16,752 bases of DNA from Candidatus Levyibacteriota bacterium (GCA_016204525.1 JACQKO010000004.1:1-16752); one strand, 5' to 3'. Numbered from the stretch's first letter, positions 6,555-13,530 are shown. Notes: generated by a model not told the origin, from the sequence alone. Translations and numbers: made by a program.

Positions 6555-8774
6555 ATGAGTGAGTTTGTGCATTTGTTAGTTAGAAACCCCAAGGATGATG
6601 AGACGCCAATTGAAGCGGCAACTCAAATATTCTCGTCTTTACTTCCATATCCCTATATTCCATTATGGAAGAGGCTTTATCTCCATCCAAAGTCCCACGC
6701 GTTTGAATTATATCTTCTTTCGCAAACAGTTTATTTTTATGTCACAACGTTATCGGAGAATGAAACACTTATTACGAGTTTAATCTCGTCTTCCTTTCCA
6801 AAATCTAATATTACCCGCACAGAAGATCCTATGGAGAAGGTTCTTGCGTCAAAATATATTGCAGTTGGCGAGATGGTATTAAATTCTTACCCTTATCTTC
6901 CCATAAAGACGTATGCCGACCTTCAGGATATTGATCCCCTCTCATCCCTGTTAGGGTTTTTGGCAAAACAGGACGCTTCAGTTCGAATATCTGTTCAGAT
7001 AGTAATAAAACCGGCATCTTTTGCCTGGCAGGACAAGGCAGTTGAAATGGCGGGACATTTACTTGAGGATACCCATTTGGCGCCAGTAAAAGATGTAGCG
7101 ACAGGTGAAACTTCGATAGCGGCAACAACACGGTATGCGCAAAATCCGCAGAGACTGCGAATGATGCAGAAAGCAGGTTTTCAAGGAGGTAAGGCCGTGA
7201 TCCGTTTAGTGGTTGGTTCGGATAATTCCAATACAAGATCCTACATGCAAAACTTGGCAGGGACTTTTGGGAGTTTTTCTCTTGGTGAAGGAAACCAGTT
7301 TGTTTTCCGCAAACCGCTGTTCCAGATTAACAAGAAGAGGCTTTTGAACCGAATAAAAACGCGATCGATTAATTATCTTGAGCGCAAGAGTCAGGTCTTA
7401 AATGCACAGGAACTTGCGACCATTTGGCATCCCCCCGGCTTTCTTCTCGCAGGCATAAAAAACGTGGCTTGGGGGAAAACTCTTTTAGGAGAACCGCCCG
7501 AGAATCTACCTGCCATTACAAATATTTCCGAGGATGAAAAGAAAGATATTAACTTCTTTGCTAAAACAGAATTTAAGAACATAGGCACAATTTTTGGAAT
7601 AAAAACTGCAGATCGCAGAAAGCATGTTTATACAATCGGGAAAACAGGCGCTGGTAAGTCAACATTGATTGCTAATATGGCAATTGATGATATAAGGAAG
7701 GATAGGGGAATAGGAATAATTGATCCGCATGGAGATTTATCTGAGATTATTCTTGATTACATTCCAAAACGGCGCGCAAACGACGTTATTTACCTTGAGC
7801 CTTTTGACACGGAAAGACCGTTTTCTCTAAATGTTTTGGAAATTAAGAATGCGCAGCACAAGGATCTAGTCTCTTCAGGTATTGTATCAATATTTCATAA
7901 GATCTACGGCGAATCTTGGGGTCCACGCCTCGAATATATTCTTCGCAATGTAATATTAACACTTCTTGATGTTGAGGAAGGAACACTTGTTGATGCTTTG
8001 CGTATTTTGTCAGACGAACAATTCCGCGCCAAAATTGTTACTAGACTGTCTGACCCAGTTTTGAAAAACTTTTGGGAGGCAGAATTTGCAAAGATGCCTG
8101 ACAAGCTTAAGGCAGAAGCCGTTTCTCCAATTCAGAACAAAGTTGGGCAGTTTGTTTCAAGCCGCATGATTAGAAATATTATTGGGCATCCAACCTCATC
8201 AATTAATCTACAGCAGATAATGGATGAAGGGAAAATTTTGATTTTGAATTTATCTCAGGGGAAGCTTGGAGAAGACAACGCAGCACTTTTGGGAGCGATG
8301 GTTATAACGCAAATTCAATTGGCGGCAATGAACAGGTCTTTTCAAAAAGAAGAATCCCGCCGCGACTTTTTCCTTTACGTTGACGAGTTTCAAAACTTTG
8401 CAACCACCTCTTTTATAAAGATTCTTTCTGAAGCAAGGAAATATCGCTTATCCTTGGCGTTGGCAAATCAGTATTCTGATCAATTAGAGCTATTAGTTCA
8501 GAGAGCAATCTACGGAAACGTTGGAACGCTAATTTCATTTGTTGTAGGCGCGCGCGACGCTGAGACTTTGACAAAAGAGTTCGCGGAAATATATTCTCAA
8601 AATGATCTTGTGTCGCTTGGCAAATTTGAGGTAGTCTTAAAGCTCTCAATTGACGGGACGACCAGCGCTCCTTTCCCGGCAGTTACATTGCCGCTTCCTG
8701 CAGTTAAGAATGATAACCGCGAAGCGATAATCCGCCACTCAAAGGAAAGGTACGGCCGAAAACCCCAAGCATAA
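6555..8774 (+). CDS. Type IV secretion/conjugation-type DNA-binding ATPase (HerA/TraG-VirB4 superfamily)
   Basis: A 739-residue P-loop ATPase. The first about 340 residues form an N-terminal region that I cannot assign. The ATPase core has Walker A IGKTGAGKST (361-370), a following GIGIIDPHGDLSE segment (386-398) typical of TraG/TraD- and VirB4-like motors, and Walker B FFLYVDEFQNFATTS (605-619). Near the C-terminus ANQYSDQL (637-644) is the conserved glutamine-containing sensor region. Such proteins pump DNA or protein through type IV systems or pili. No other secretion genes are next to it, so its substrate is unknown. No N-terminal membrane span is evident, which makes it more VirB4/HerA-like than a classic VirD4 coupling protein. 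The ATG fits the leaderless spacing. Confidence 0.8.
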   Translation: MSEFVHLLVRNPKDDETPIEAATQIFSSLLPYPYIPLWKRLYLHPKSHAFELYLLSQTVYFYVTTLSENETLITSLISSSFPKSNITRTEDPMEKVLASKYIAVGEMVLNSYPYLPIKTYADLQDIDPLSSLLGFLAKQDASVRISVQIVIKPASFAWQDKAVEMAGHLLEDTHLAPVKDVATGETSIAATTRYAQNPQRLRMMQKAGFQGGKAVIRLVVGSDNSNTRSYMQNLAGTFGSFSLGEGNQFVFRKPLFQINKKRLLNRIKTRSINYLERKSQVLNAQELATIWHPPGFLLAGIKNVAWGKTLLGEPPENLPAITNISEDEKKDINFFAKTEFKNIGTIFGIKTADRRKHVYTIGKTGAGKSTLIANMAIDDIRKDRGIGIIDPHGDLSEIILDYIPKRRANDVIYLEPFDTERPFSLNVLEIKNAQHKDLVSSGIVSIFHKIYGESWGPRLEYILRNVILTLLDVEEGTLVDALRILSDEQFRAKIVTRLSDPVLKNFWEAEFAKMPDKLKAEAVSPIQNKVGQFVSSRMIRNIIGHPTSSINLQQIMDEGKILILNLSQGKLGEDNAALLGAMVITQIQLAAMNRSFQKEESRRDFFLYVDEFQNFATTSFIKILSEARKYRLSLALANQYSDQLELLVQRAIYGNVGTLISFVVGARDAETLTKEFAEIYSQNDLVSLGKFEVVLKLSIDGTTSAPFPAVTLPLPAVKNDNREAIIRHSKERYGRKPQA

Positions 8775-8815
8775 ATTTCCAATTTTCAATTACCAGTTTC
8801 CAATTAGTCAACAAA

Positions 8816-8824
8816 TGTTACAAT
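8816..8824 (+). promoter_or_regulatory. Extended -10 box of the four-helix-bundle pseudogene
   Basis: TG-T-TACAAT, six bases before ATG 8831. The promoter survives although the gene is broken. Confidence 0.45.
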
Positions 8825-8830
8825 TAATTA

Positions 8831-9197
8831 ATGAGTAAGTTCGATTCAGAGGCTTTTTACGAGCGGCTATATAAGTTTGCTATCGACTGTCAATAATTAG
8901 TAAAAATACTACCTAAATTACAATTTTATATACGGAGATCAATTAATTCGTGCTTCAGGTTCAATCGGCTCGAATTATATATAGGCCTTAGAAGCTTTAA
9001 GTCTGAAAGACTTTATTCACAGATTAAAGATTTCTAGGAAAGAGTGTCGTGAATCCATTCATTGGTTAAGACTTATTAAAGATTCAAACTCTGAATTAGT
9101 CGAAATACTAAAGGAAGCAAAAAGGCTAATCCAAGAAGGACAAGAAATTAAAAAGATTCTGAGCTCTTCAATAATCACCTCCGAAAACAAGAAATAA
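8831..9197 (+). pseudogene. Four-helix-bundle (23S rRNA IVS-type) protein, decayed
   Basis: The start MSKFDSEAFYERLYKFAIDC is typical of the family. It is followed by an in-frame TAA (8894-8896), then LVKILPKL, then a frameshift near 8920. The second frame reads YNFIYGDQLIRASGSIGSNY, then a TAG (8982-8984) where the family has glutamate, then ALEALSLKDFIHRLKISRKE, CRESIHWLRLIKD and a lysine-rich end at TAA 9195-9197. Two stops and one frameshift mark it as dead. Restored, it would be about 120 residues, the normal length. This family is encoded in intervening sequences of some bacterial 23S rRNA genes and also as free small genes; its function is unclear. Confidence 0.85.
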
Positions 9198-9540
9198 ATA
9201 ATTCGATGATTAACTGGAAAATGGAAAATGGAGACTGGAAACTCTTGTTGAAGTGGTTGACAACAAGTAGTATACTCCAAATAGATAGTAAAAACTGCCT
9301 GAATAGCGGCGCTCCGCCAGCCGGCGGATTGCATGCGCCAAGTATTTAGGCAAGATTTGCTCTTTGACAACCAGTTCGCGAAACTTTTTTCGAAATGCAT
9401 TGATTGCATAATGCATGTGTTTGGTTATGAGCTCATTTAATGAATCAAGAATCATGAGTTATGAATCATGGGTTCGTTGATTGAATTCATAACCGAACTG
9501 GTTCGAAAGAAGAATTTTTTAGGAAGATTTTATCGTCCAA
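9198..9540. other. Gene-free stretch with nested hairpins
   Basis: No convincing gene. After the right TTTCCA arm comes a compact nested fold: 9296-9304 pairs with 9344-9352, inside it GGCGC/GCGCC (9308-9312 with 9335-9339), inside that TCCGCC-AGCC-GGCGGA (9313-9328). Further on, AACCAGTTCG and CGAACTGGTT (about 9369-9378 and 9494-9503) enclose ATGCATT/AATGCAT and GGTTATGA/TCATAACC stems built of GAATCATGA words. A TTGAAG-17-TATACT promoter-like pair lies at 9248-9276. Confidence 0.5.
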
Positions 9541-9880
9541 GTTTCTTGTTTCAAGCGGTATTCGTGCGTGCGGGGTGCATGGATGCAGCTTGTTGTCCTT
9601 ATGTGAGGCTGCCTTAACGTCGTGAACCCTCCTACCCACGACTAGGCCTCCCCAGTGAGATGCCTTCCACCAGTCACTTTCCCGCCTTAAGGCATCTCAC
9701 CTGGCCAACTCCCTCTCCGGTCTTTGTGCCGAAAGCACTGGAGGTTTTCGCCAATCAAGGAAAGAATGGCGGTAGCGCCACCAGTCAAGACATCGCTCCC
9801 CCTAGGAGACTGCTTCAAAGTTTGGTTTCGGCACAAGCCCGAACGGAGGAGCAGTCTCCATCATAATCCGACTTTCATCA
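9541..9880 (+). ncRNA. Candidate structured RNA, upstream part of the GC-rich island
   Basis: No protein is encoded. Clean consecutive stems are seen by eye: GAGGC/GCCTC (9605-9609, 9646-9650) around GTCGTG/CACGAC (9619-9624, 9637-9642); a perfect 12-bp stem GTGAGATGCCTT/AAGGCATCTCAC (9655-9666, 9689-9700); GTGC/GCAC (9726-9729, 9735-9738); TGGCG/CGCCA with a GTAG loop (9767-9780); a perfect 10-bp GGAGACTGCT/AGCAGTCTCC (9805-9814, 9850-9859) enclosing TTCGG/CCGAA. An 11-base complementarity (9724-9734 with 9826-9836) crosses these. The composition is clearly more GC-rich than the surroundings. It matches no RNA family I know. The strand is inferred from GNRA loops in the downstream part. Confidence 0.45.
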
Positions 9881-9892
9881 AAAAAGGAGGTG

Positions 9893-9943
9893 GTGTTCCT
9901 TGAAGGCCTGAACGAAACGGTTTGCGGACAGAAAGGAAGGTGA
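9893..9943 (+). CDS. Possible SD-led leader peptide (16 aa)
   Basis: AAGGAGG (9884-9890) is followed by two GTG codons; from 9893 the frame reads VFLEGLNETVCGQKGR after the start and stops at TGA 9941-9943. The stop overlaps an ATG (TGATG) preceded by AAGGAAGG, opening a three-codon frame MPI. The spacing from SD to GTG is short, so translation is uncertain. It would act as a leader in front of the membrane-protein gene at 10015. Confidence 0.2.
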   Translation: MFLEGLNETVCGQKGR

Positions 9944-9993
9944 TGCCAATCTAAAAGGCGAGCCTATCGGAAGGATCCCGCACGGTTTGCGGA
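9917..9993 (+). repeat. 12-base direct repeat ACGGTTTGCGGA
   Basis: Exact copies at 9917-9928 and 9982-9993, each followed within a few bases by an AAAGGA-type ribosome-binding site. The second copy can form a CGCA/TGCG hairpin just upstream of the membrane-protein gene. Confidence 0.6.
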
Positions 9994-10014
9994 TTAGTGA
10001 AAGGACGAGGTTTC

Positions 10015-10623
10015 GTGCATTTAGCACAATACGTCCCTCGACCCGTGAGGTGGGCAGCGGCAACGGCGGCAGCGATCATCCTGACAGCGATGGTAGCGTT
10101 CGCCTTCGCCCTCACCATCGACAGAGGACCGTCCTACACTGAGACGCCCAGCGTACTGTTGGCCGTCACCAGCGAGGACGTGGTTTCGCCGCTTGCGGCA
10201 ATGGCGGGCAGTTCGGTCGCAACGACAACCGATTCGTACATCGCCATCGCAAGCAAGACCGCCACCGACAACGGCATCCTGACAACGAGCGGCCTGCTTC
10301 TGCTGGCAGCCATCGGCGCCATCTACCTGATCCAGAACTACACAGGACGACTGCGTCACCTTGCACGGTCTGTGCGTCGAGCATCCCGAGGCATCGGCAT
10401 GAGCGCATTCAACGGCTACGGAAAGTTCCGGGTGATCGCCGAAAAGGTCTTCACGGCGCCGATGACGACGCTGACGAACACGACGACACGAACGCCGACC
10501 AGGGCCAGAGTCATAACGTTCCTGCGTTCTCACGGAGGTGAAGCTTACGCGAGGTCAATTGCGTTTCTGGCCGTTATGGTCATTGGGGCCCTGGTCCAGG
10601 TGACTAGGACATCGATCCATTAG
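10015..10623 (+). CDS. Unfamiliar membrane protein of the GC-rich island (202 aa)
   Basis: No family is recognised. Three hydrophobic segments are visible from the GTG at 10015: about residues 17-35 (ATAAAIILTAMVAFAFALTI), 85-104 (GILTTSGLLLLAAIGAIYLI) and 182-196 (IAFLAVMVIGALVQV). The first loop is Ser/Thr/Ala-rich, and the loop after the second segment is strongly basic (GRLRHLARSVRRASRG). By hand count about 71% of codons end in G or C, unlike the A/T-ending codons of the neighbours, which suggests transfer from elsewhere or selection on the RNA. GTG 10015 is preferred because AAGGA lies nine bases upstream; GTG 9997 is an alternative adding six residues. Candidate structured RNA lies on both sides, so protein and RNA may work together. 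Confidence 0.6.
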   Translation: MHLAQYVPRPVRWAAATAAAIILTAMVAFAFALTIDRGPSYTETPSVLLAVTSEDVVSPLAAMAGSSVATTTDSYIAIASKTATDNGILTTSGLLLLAAIGAIYLIQNYTGRLRHLARSVRRASRGIGMSAFNGYGKFRVIAEKVFTAPMTTLTNTTTRTPTRARVITFLRSHGGEAYARSIAFLAVMVIGALVQVTRTSIH

Positions 10624-10945
10624 CTTCTTGATAGGAGGTCGAACCAAAACCTGACCTGACGGTGCGGAAGAAACGAGTCCAATGCTGGGGAGGCGAGCTC
10701 TGCTTGCATCTCGCCTCTCCGGCGAAATTCTCGTGAACCGAGCAAAAACAGAACGGCCTTTGTGCTCTTCTAGATAGCTCGGTCCTGCGAGTTTACAATC
10801 CGGAAAATCTTTCTTGAAAGGAGTAGCACATGCTACAAAGTAGCGAACTGGATCGTGGGGGAATAGTCGTAAGACTAGATTTTTTTGTCGCACAGCGACC
10901 GTCGCAAGACGTAAAATCGGCTTTCAGCCTTCCCCCACAACACAT
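10624..10945 (+). ncRNA. Candidate structured RNA, downstream part of the GC-rich island
   Basis: No convincing gene. Stems seen: GGGGAGGCGAG/CTCGCCTCTCC (10687-10697, 10710-10720, one G-U); ACCGAGC/GCTCGGT (10737-10743, 10777-10783) inside CTCG/CGAG; GTAGC/GCTAC (10823-10836). The last 84 bases form a closed multi-branch unit: GTGGGGGAA/TTCCCCCAC (10855-10863, 10930-10938) enclosing TAGTC-GTAA-GACTA, GTCGC-ACA-GCGAC, CGTC-GCAA-GACG and GGC-TTTCA-GCC. GTAA and GCAA are GNRA tetraloops on the plus strand, arguing for plus-strand transcription. Isolated AGGAGGT (10633-10639) and AAAGGAG (10817-10823) sites occur. The exonuclease promoter lies just beyond it, so it is not that gene's leader. Confidence 0.5.
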
Positions 10946-10953
10946 AATTCTCC

Positions 10954-10961
10954 TGTATAAT
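10954..10961 (+). promoter_or_regulatory. -10 box of the exonuclease gene
   Basis: TG directly followed by TATAAT (10956-10961), six bases before ATG 10968; predicted leaderless. This box decides the start in favour of 10968 over an in-frame ATG at 10830. Confidence 0.6.
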
Positions 10962-10967
10962 ATCTCC

Positions 10968-11897
10968 ATGGAAACTAAAAAAGACGTCTTTATGCTTGTT
11001 GACGGATCTGCCATTGTTCACCGTGCTTATCATGCCATGCCTCCATTTACAACGTCTGACGGTACTCCGACAGGCGCAATTCACGGGTTTTTCTCCATGT
11101 TCTTAAAGCTCATCCAGCAATTGAAACCGGCCCGCATTGTGATCGCGTTTGACCGCGCCAAACCCACCTTTCGCCAACAACTTTACGTGGGTTATCAGGC
11201 GCAAAGACCAAAGATGGAATCGGATCTCGCCTCCCAATATGAGGCAATTATCGACATCCTTAAAAAGGCAAAAATCCAGGAAGTCGGTGTGGACGGATAT
11301 GAAGCGGATGATGTTATAGGCACGCTTTCCGAGACTGCTAATAAACAAGGGATTCTTACATATATTGTTACAGGCGACAGAGATATGCTTCAGCTGGTCG
11401 ACAACGATACTCTGGTCTTAATGCCTGTTAAGGGGATTTCCGAGGTAAGGCTATACGATGAGGAATCGGTTAAAGAAAAATATCAAGTTAGGCCTTCTCA
11501 AATTGTCGAATTAAAAGCTTTAACGGGAGATCCGTCGGACAATTATCCGGGAGTCCCCGGGATTGGTCCCAAAACTGCGGCAACCCTTATTCATGAATAC
11601 GCAAATGTTGATAATATTTATAAACACCTTGATGATATTGCGGTAAAAAATAAAAGCTTAGCGCAGAAATTAATTGACGGAGCAGAAGCGGCTAACTTAG
11701 GAAAAAAGCTGGCGCAAATTGTTACCGACGTCCCCTTTGTTTGTGATTTAGATGATTGTCAAACTTCAAAAATTGATATCAGAGCATTTAAGAGAGCACT
11801 TGAGTCTTTCGAATTCAAAACATTACCAAAGAGAGTAGACGAGATTTTTAATCAAAAGCAAGAAGTAAAGAAACAAAATCAAATGAAGCTGTTGTAA
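10968..11897 (+). CDS. Stand-alone 5'-3' exonuclease (DNA polymerase I N-terminal domain type)
   Basis: A 309-residue FEN-like nuclease corresponding to the 5'-3' exonuclease domain of PolA, without the proofreading and polymerase domains. It would remove RNA primers and flaps during replication and repair. MLVDGSAIVHRAYHAMP (9-25) is the first metal-binding segment. VIAFDRAKPTFRQQL, YEADDVIGTL and IVTGDRDMLQLV hold the conserved acidic residues, and GDPSDNYPGVPGIGPKTAATL contains the helix-hairpin-helix. A short lysine/glutamine-rich tail (NQKQEVKKQNQMKLL) follows the domain. An in-frame, SD-preceded ATG at 10830 would add 46 residues, but those overlap the structured RNA and resemble no exonuclease, so 10968 is used. 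A polymerase partner is not in the window. Confidence 0.92.
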   Translation: METKKDVFMLVDGSAIVHRAYHAMPPFTTSDGTPTGAIHGFFSMFLKLIQQLKPARIVIAFDRAKPTFRQQLYVGYQAQRPKMESDLASQYEAIIDILKKAKIQEVGVDGYEADDVIGTLSETANKQGILTYIVTGDRDMLQLVDNDTLVLMPVKGISEVRLYDEESVKEKYQVRPSQIVELKALTGDPSDNYPGVPGIGPKTAATLIHEYANVDNIYKHLDDIAVKNKSLAQKLIDGAEAANLGKKLAQIVTDVPFVCDLDDCQTSKIDIRAFKRALESFEFKTLPKRVDEIFNQKQEVKKQNQMKLL

Positions 11898-11984
11898 TGC
11901 GAATATCTACGAATCTAATTAGTGCGAATGATACGAATAATTATTCGCATAGATTAGCAGTATTTAGATTCGCATAAAATTAGC
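11898..11984 (+). repeat. GCGAAT-word inverted repeat, empty copy
   Basis: Directly after the exonuclease stop, a TGCGAAT...CTAATTAGTGCGAAT left arm meets a right arm at the exact palindrome CGAATAATTATTCG (11934-11947). Arm order and words match the element at 3357-3829, but no GxxExxY gene is present. Both copies start with TGCGAAT right after a stop codon and end next to the ATG of the next gene. Confidence 0.7.
11975..11980 (+). promoter_or_regulatory. -10 box of the glycosyltransferase gene, inside the repeat arm
   Basis: TAAAAT (or CATAAA two bases earlier) lies four to six bases before ATG 11985, within the right arm of the empty repeat. Predicted leaderless. Confidence 0.4.
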
Positions 11985-13088
11985 ATGAAGATAGCGCTAG
12001 TGCACGATTATATTAAGGAATACGGAGGTGCCGAACGCGTATTGGAGGAATTACATAGACTCTTTCCTGAGGCGCCGATTTACACTTCCATTTATGCCCC
12101 CGAATATTTAGGTCCTCACATGTGGGTGTTTCGCCAAATGAGAATTAAGACCTCCTTTCTTCAGTGGATTCCCTACAAAGAAAAACTTATTTCTATTTTC
12201 AGACTAATTTCTCCCGTGGCCTTTCTTTCTTTCAATTTATCAAAGTTCGATATAATCATTGTTTCTCAAACAGGCGCATATTTTCCGAATTTGGTTCGGA
12301 AGGGGTCAGCTAAACTTATCTGCTACATACATACTCCCCCAAGATATCTTTACGGCTATATGACTGCGCGGGAAGTTAAAAATGGGTTCGTAAAATTCCT
12401 CTCGGCTATAGTTTTTCACTTTTTAAGAATGGTAGACTTTAAAGCATCAGAGAATGTTGATTATTTCATCGCAAATTCTCAAGAAGTCCGATCCCGCATC
12501 CAAAAGTTTTACAGGAAGGACGCAGAAATAATATATCCTCCGGTCGATATTCCGAGCCAACTGCTAACAGCCAAAAGCCAAAAGCAAAGCTACTATCTTG
12601 CGGGGGGCCGTCTAGCTCGGGCAAAAGGAATTGATATTATTATCGAGGCGTTTAATAGAAGCGGGAAAAAACTGAAAATTTTTGGAAAAGAGTTTGCGGG
12701 ATTTGACGAAGAGCTTAAATCAATAGCAGGGAAAAATATCGAATTTATGGGTGAAGTCACAGATATTGAAAGACAAGAATTAATGGCAAATGCCAAAGCT
12801 TATGTATTTGCCTCTTTTGATGAAGATTTTGGCATAACGCCGGTTGAAGCAATTGCCGCAGGGACGCCGGTAATTGCATACCGATCGGGAGGAGTTCGCG
12901 AAACAGTAGTAGATGGTAAGACGGGGATATTTTTTGACGAAAATACTCCGGAAGCAATAAATGCTGCTATCGAACAATTCGAAAAGACGAAGATTAGTTT
13001 GGCCGCCTGCCGAAAACAGGCCCAAAAATTCTCAAGCGAAGTTTTTGACAAAAAAATAGTAGAATTAGTTAGATCAAAAATAAAATGA
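11985..13088 (+). CDS. Glycosyltransferase family 4 (GT-B) protein
   Basis: A 367-residue retaining GT-B glycosyltransferase, probably cytoplasmic and acting on a nucleotide-sugar donor for cell-envelope glycans; donor and acceptor cannot be told. The N-terminal acceptor domain starts MKIALVHDYIKEYGGAERVL, typical of this family. The C-terminal donor domain has YYLAGGRLARAKGIDIIIEA and the E-x7-E region FDEDFGITPVEAIAAGTPVI, followed by RSGGVRE and DGKTGIFF. Just before the donor domain, SQLLTAKSQKQS is encoded by a low-complexity run of AGCCAAA words (about 12554-12590), which looks like a repeat-derived insertion. The start follows a -10 box in the repeat arm. The Nudix gene overlaps its stop by four bases. 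Confidence 0.9.
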   Translation: MKIALVHDYIKEYGGAERVLEELHRLFPEAPIYTSIYAPEYLGPHMWVFRQMRIKTSFLQWIPYKEKLISIFRLISPVAFLSFNLSKFDIIIVSQTGAYFPNLVRKGSAKLICYIHTPPRYLYGYMTAREVKNGFVKFLSAIVFHFLRMVDFKASENVDYFIANSQEVRSRIQKFYRKDAEIIYPPVDIPSQLLTAKSQKQSYYLAGGRLARAKGIDIIIEAFNRSGKKLKIFGKEFAGFDEELKSIAGKNIEFMGEVTDIERQELMANAKAYVFASFDEDFGITPVEAIAAGTPVIAYRSGGVRETVVDGKTGIFFDENTPEAINAAIEQFEKTKISLAACRKQAQKFSSEVFDKKIVELVRSKIK

Positions 13089-13489
13089 AAACAAAAGTTG
13101 TTGTAATTGCCATAGTCGAAAGTAATGGGAAAATTCTAATGGGACAGAAAAAGAAAAATGTGGGGCCATATCCCAATGCTTGGCGTCTTCCGGGGGGAGG
13201 GGTGGAAGAAGGAGAAACACTAGAAGAAGCAATAACAAGAGAAGTTAAAGAAGAAACCGGGCTTAAGGTTGTAAGCCTTGAAAGGATAGGATTTGATGAA
13301 GACAATGAGCCAGACAACCATGGCGAAATGACTCACTATGTATTTTTAGCGTACCGTGCAAAAACGACCGGAGAGCCTAAAATATCTGAGGAGCTCGTAA
13401 TATTAAAATGGATTGGCAAATCAGAATTAAAAAAAATTCGTAATGTAAGACCAGGCCTTAAACTTTTCAAGGAACTGGGATATCTATAA
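13085..13489 (+). CDS. Nudix hydrolase
   Basis: A 134-residue Nudix protein hydrolysing a nucleoside-diphosphate derivative; the substrate cannot be deduced. The Nudix box GGGVEEGETLEEAITREVKE with the following ETGL fits GX5EX7REUXEEXGU (about residues 37-60). The protein begins MKTKVVVIAIVESNGKILMG, a usual Nudix first strand. Its ATG overlaps the glycosyltransferase TGA (ATGA), so the two are probably translated from one message. Whether they share a pathway, for example sugar-nucleotide metabolism, is inference from this coupling. Confidence 0.93.
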   Translation: MKTKVVVIAIVESNGKILMGQKKKNVGPYPNAWRLPGGGVEEGETLEEAITREVKEETGLKVVSLERIGFDEDNEPDNHGEMTHYVFLAYRAKTTGEPKISEELVILKWIGKSELKKIRNVRPGLKLFKELGYL

Positions 13490-13515
13490 TGAATGCCGGA
13501 GTTGCTGAGTGATTG

Positions 13516-13524
13516 TGATATAAT
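13516..13524 (+). promoter_or_regulatory. Extended -10 box of the HicB/HicA pair
   Basis: TG-A-TATAAT, six bases before ATG 13531; predicted leaderless. Confidence 0.6.
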
Positions 13525-13530
13525 GATTTT

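Larger units (their letters stand above)
8775..9250. repeat. TTTCCA-word inverted-repeat element around a four-helix-bundle pseudogene
   Basis: The left arm (8775-8812) reads TTTCCAATTTTC...CAGTTTCCAATTAGTCAAC; the right arm (about 9209-9250) carries the inverse, ACTGGAAAATGGAAAATGG...GACTGGAAACTCTTGTTG. Only the decayed four-helix-bundle gene lies between them. The same word forms gene-free inverted repeats at 6405-6535 and 15650-15748. Confidence 0.6.

Noticed and set aside
9257..9276. TTGACA plus TATACT as a promoter
   Set aside because: The spacing is eight bases. TTGAAG at 9248-9253 with a 17-base spacer is the better partner, but still unproven.
9210..9455. 81-residue minus-strand frame starting MILDSLNELITKHMHYAI
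   Set aside because: The first half looks protein-like, but there is no promoter at the usual spacing, the end runs through the TTTCCA arm and GC palindrome, and no family is recognised. A gene relic cannot be excluded.
10021..10533. 170-residue minus-strand frame opposite the island gene
   Set aside because: It is an arginine- and cysteine-rich shadow of a GC-rich gene; the plus-strand frame has hydrophobic segments and a proper start.
10730..10791. tRNA-like look of the ACCGAGC/GCTCGGT fold
   Set aside because: No T-loop, anticodon arm or CCA-type end can be aligned to tRNA positions.
9541..10945. Known large RNAs: RNase P, tmRNA, SRP RNA, group I or II introns
   Set aside because: Their signature sequences (for example the tmRNA tag frame or intron domain V) were not seen on either strand.
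10830..10967. N-terminal extension of the exonuclease from an ATG with a good AAAGGAG site
   Set aside because: It crosses the compact RNA unit, is unlike the family, and a TATAAT box sits six bases before ATG 10968. It could be used only if island transcripts read through.
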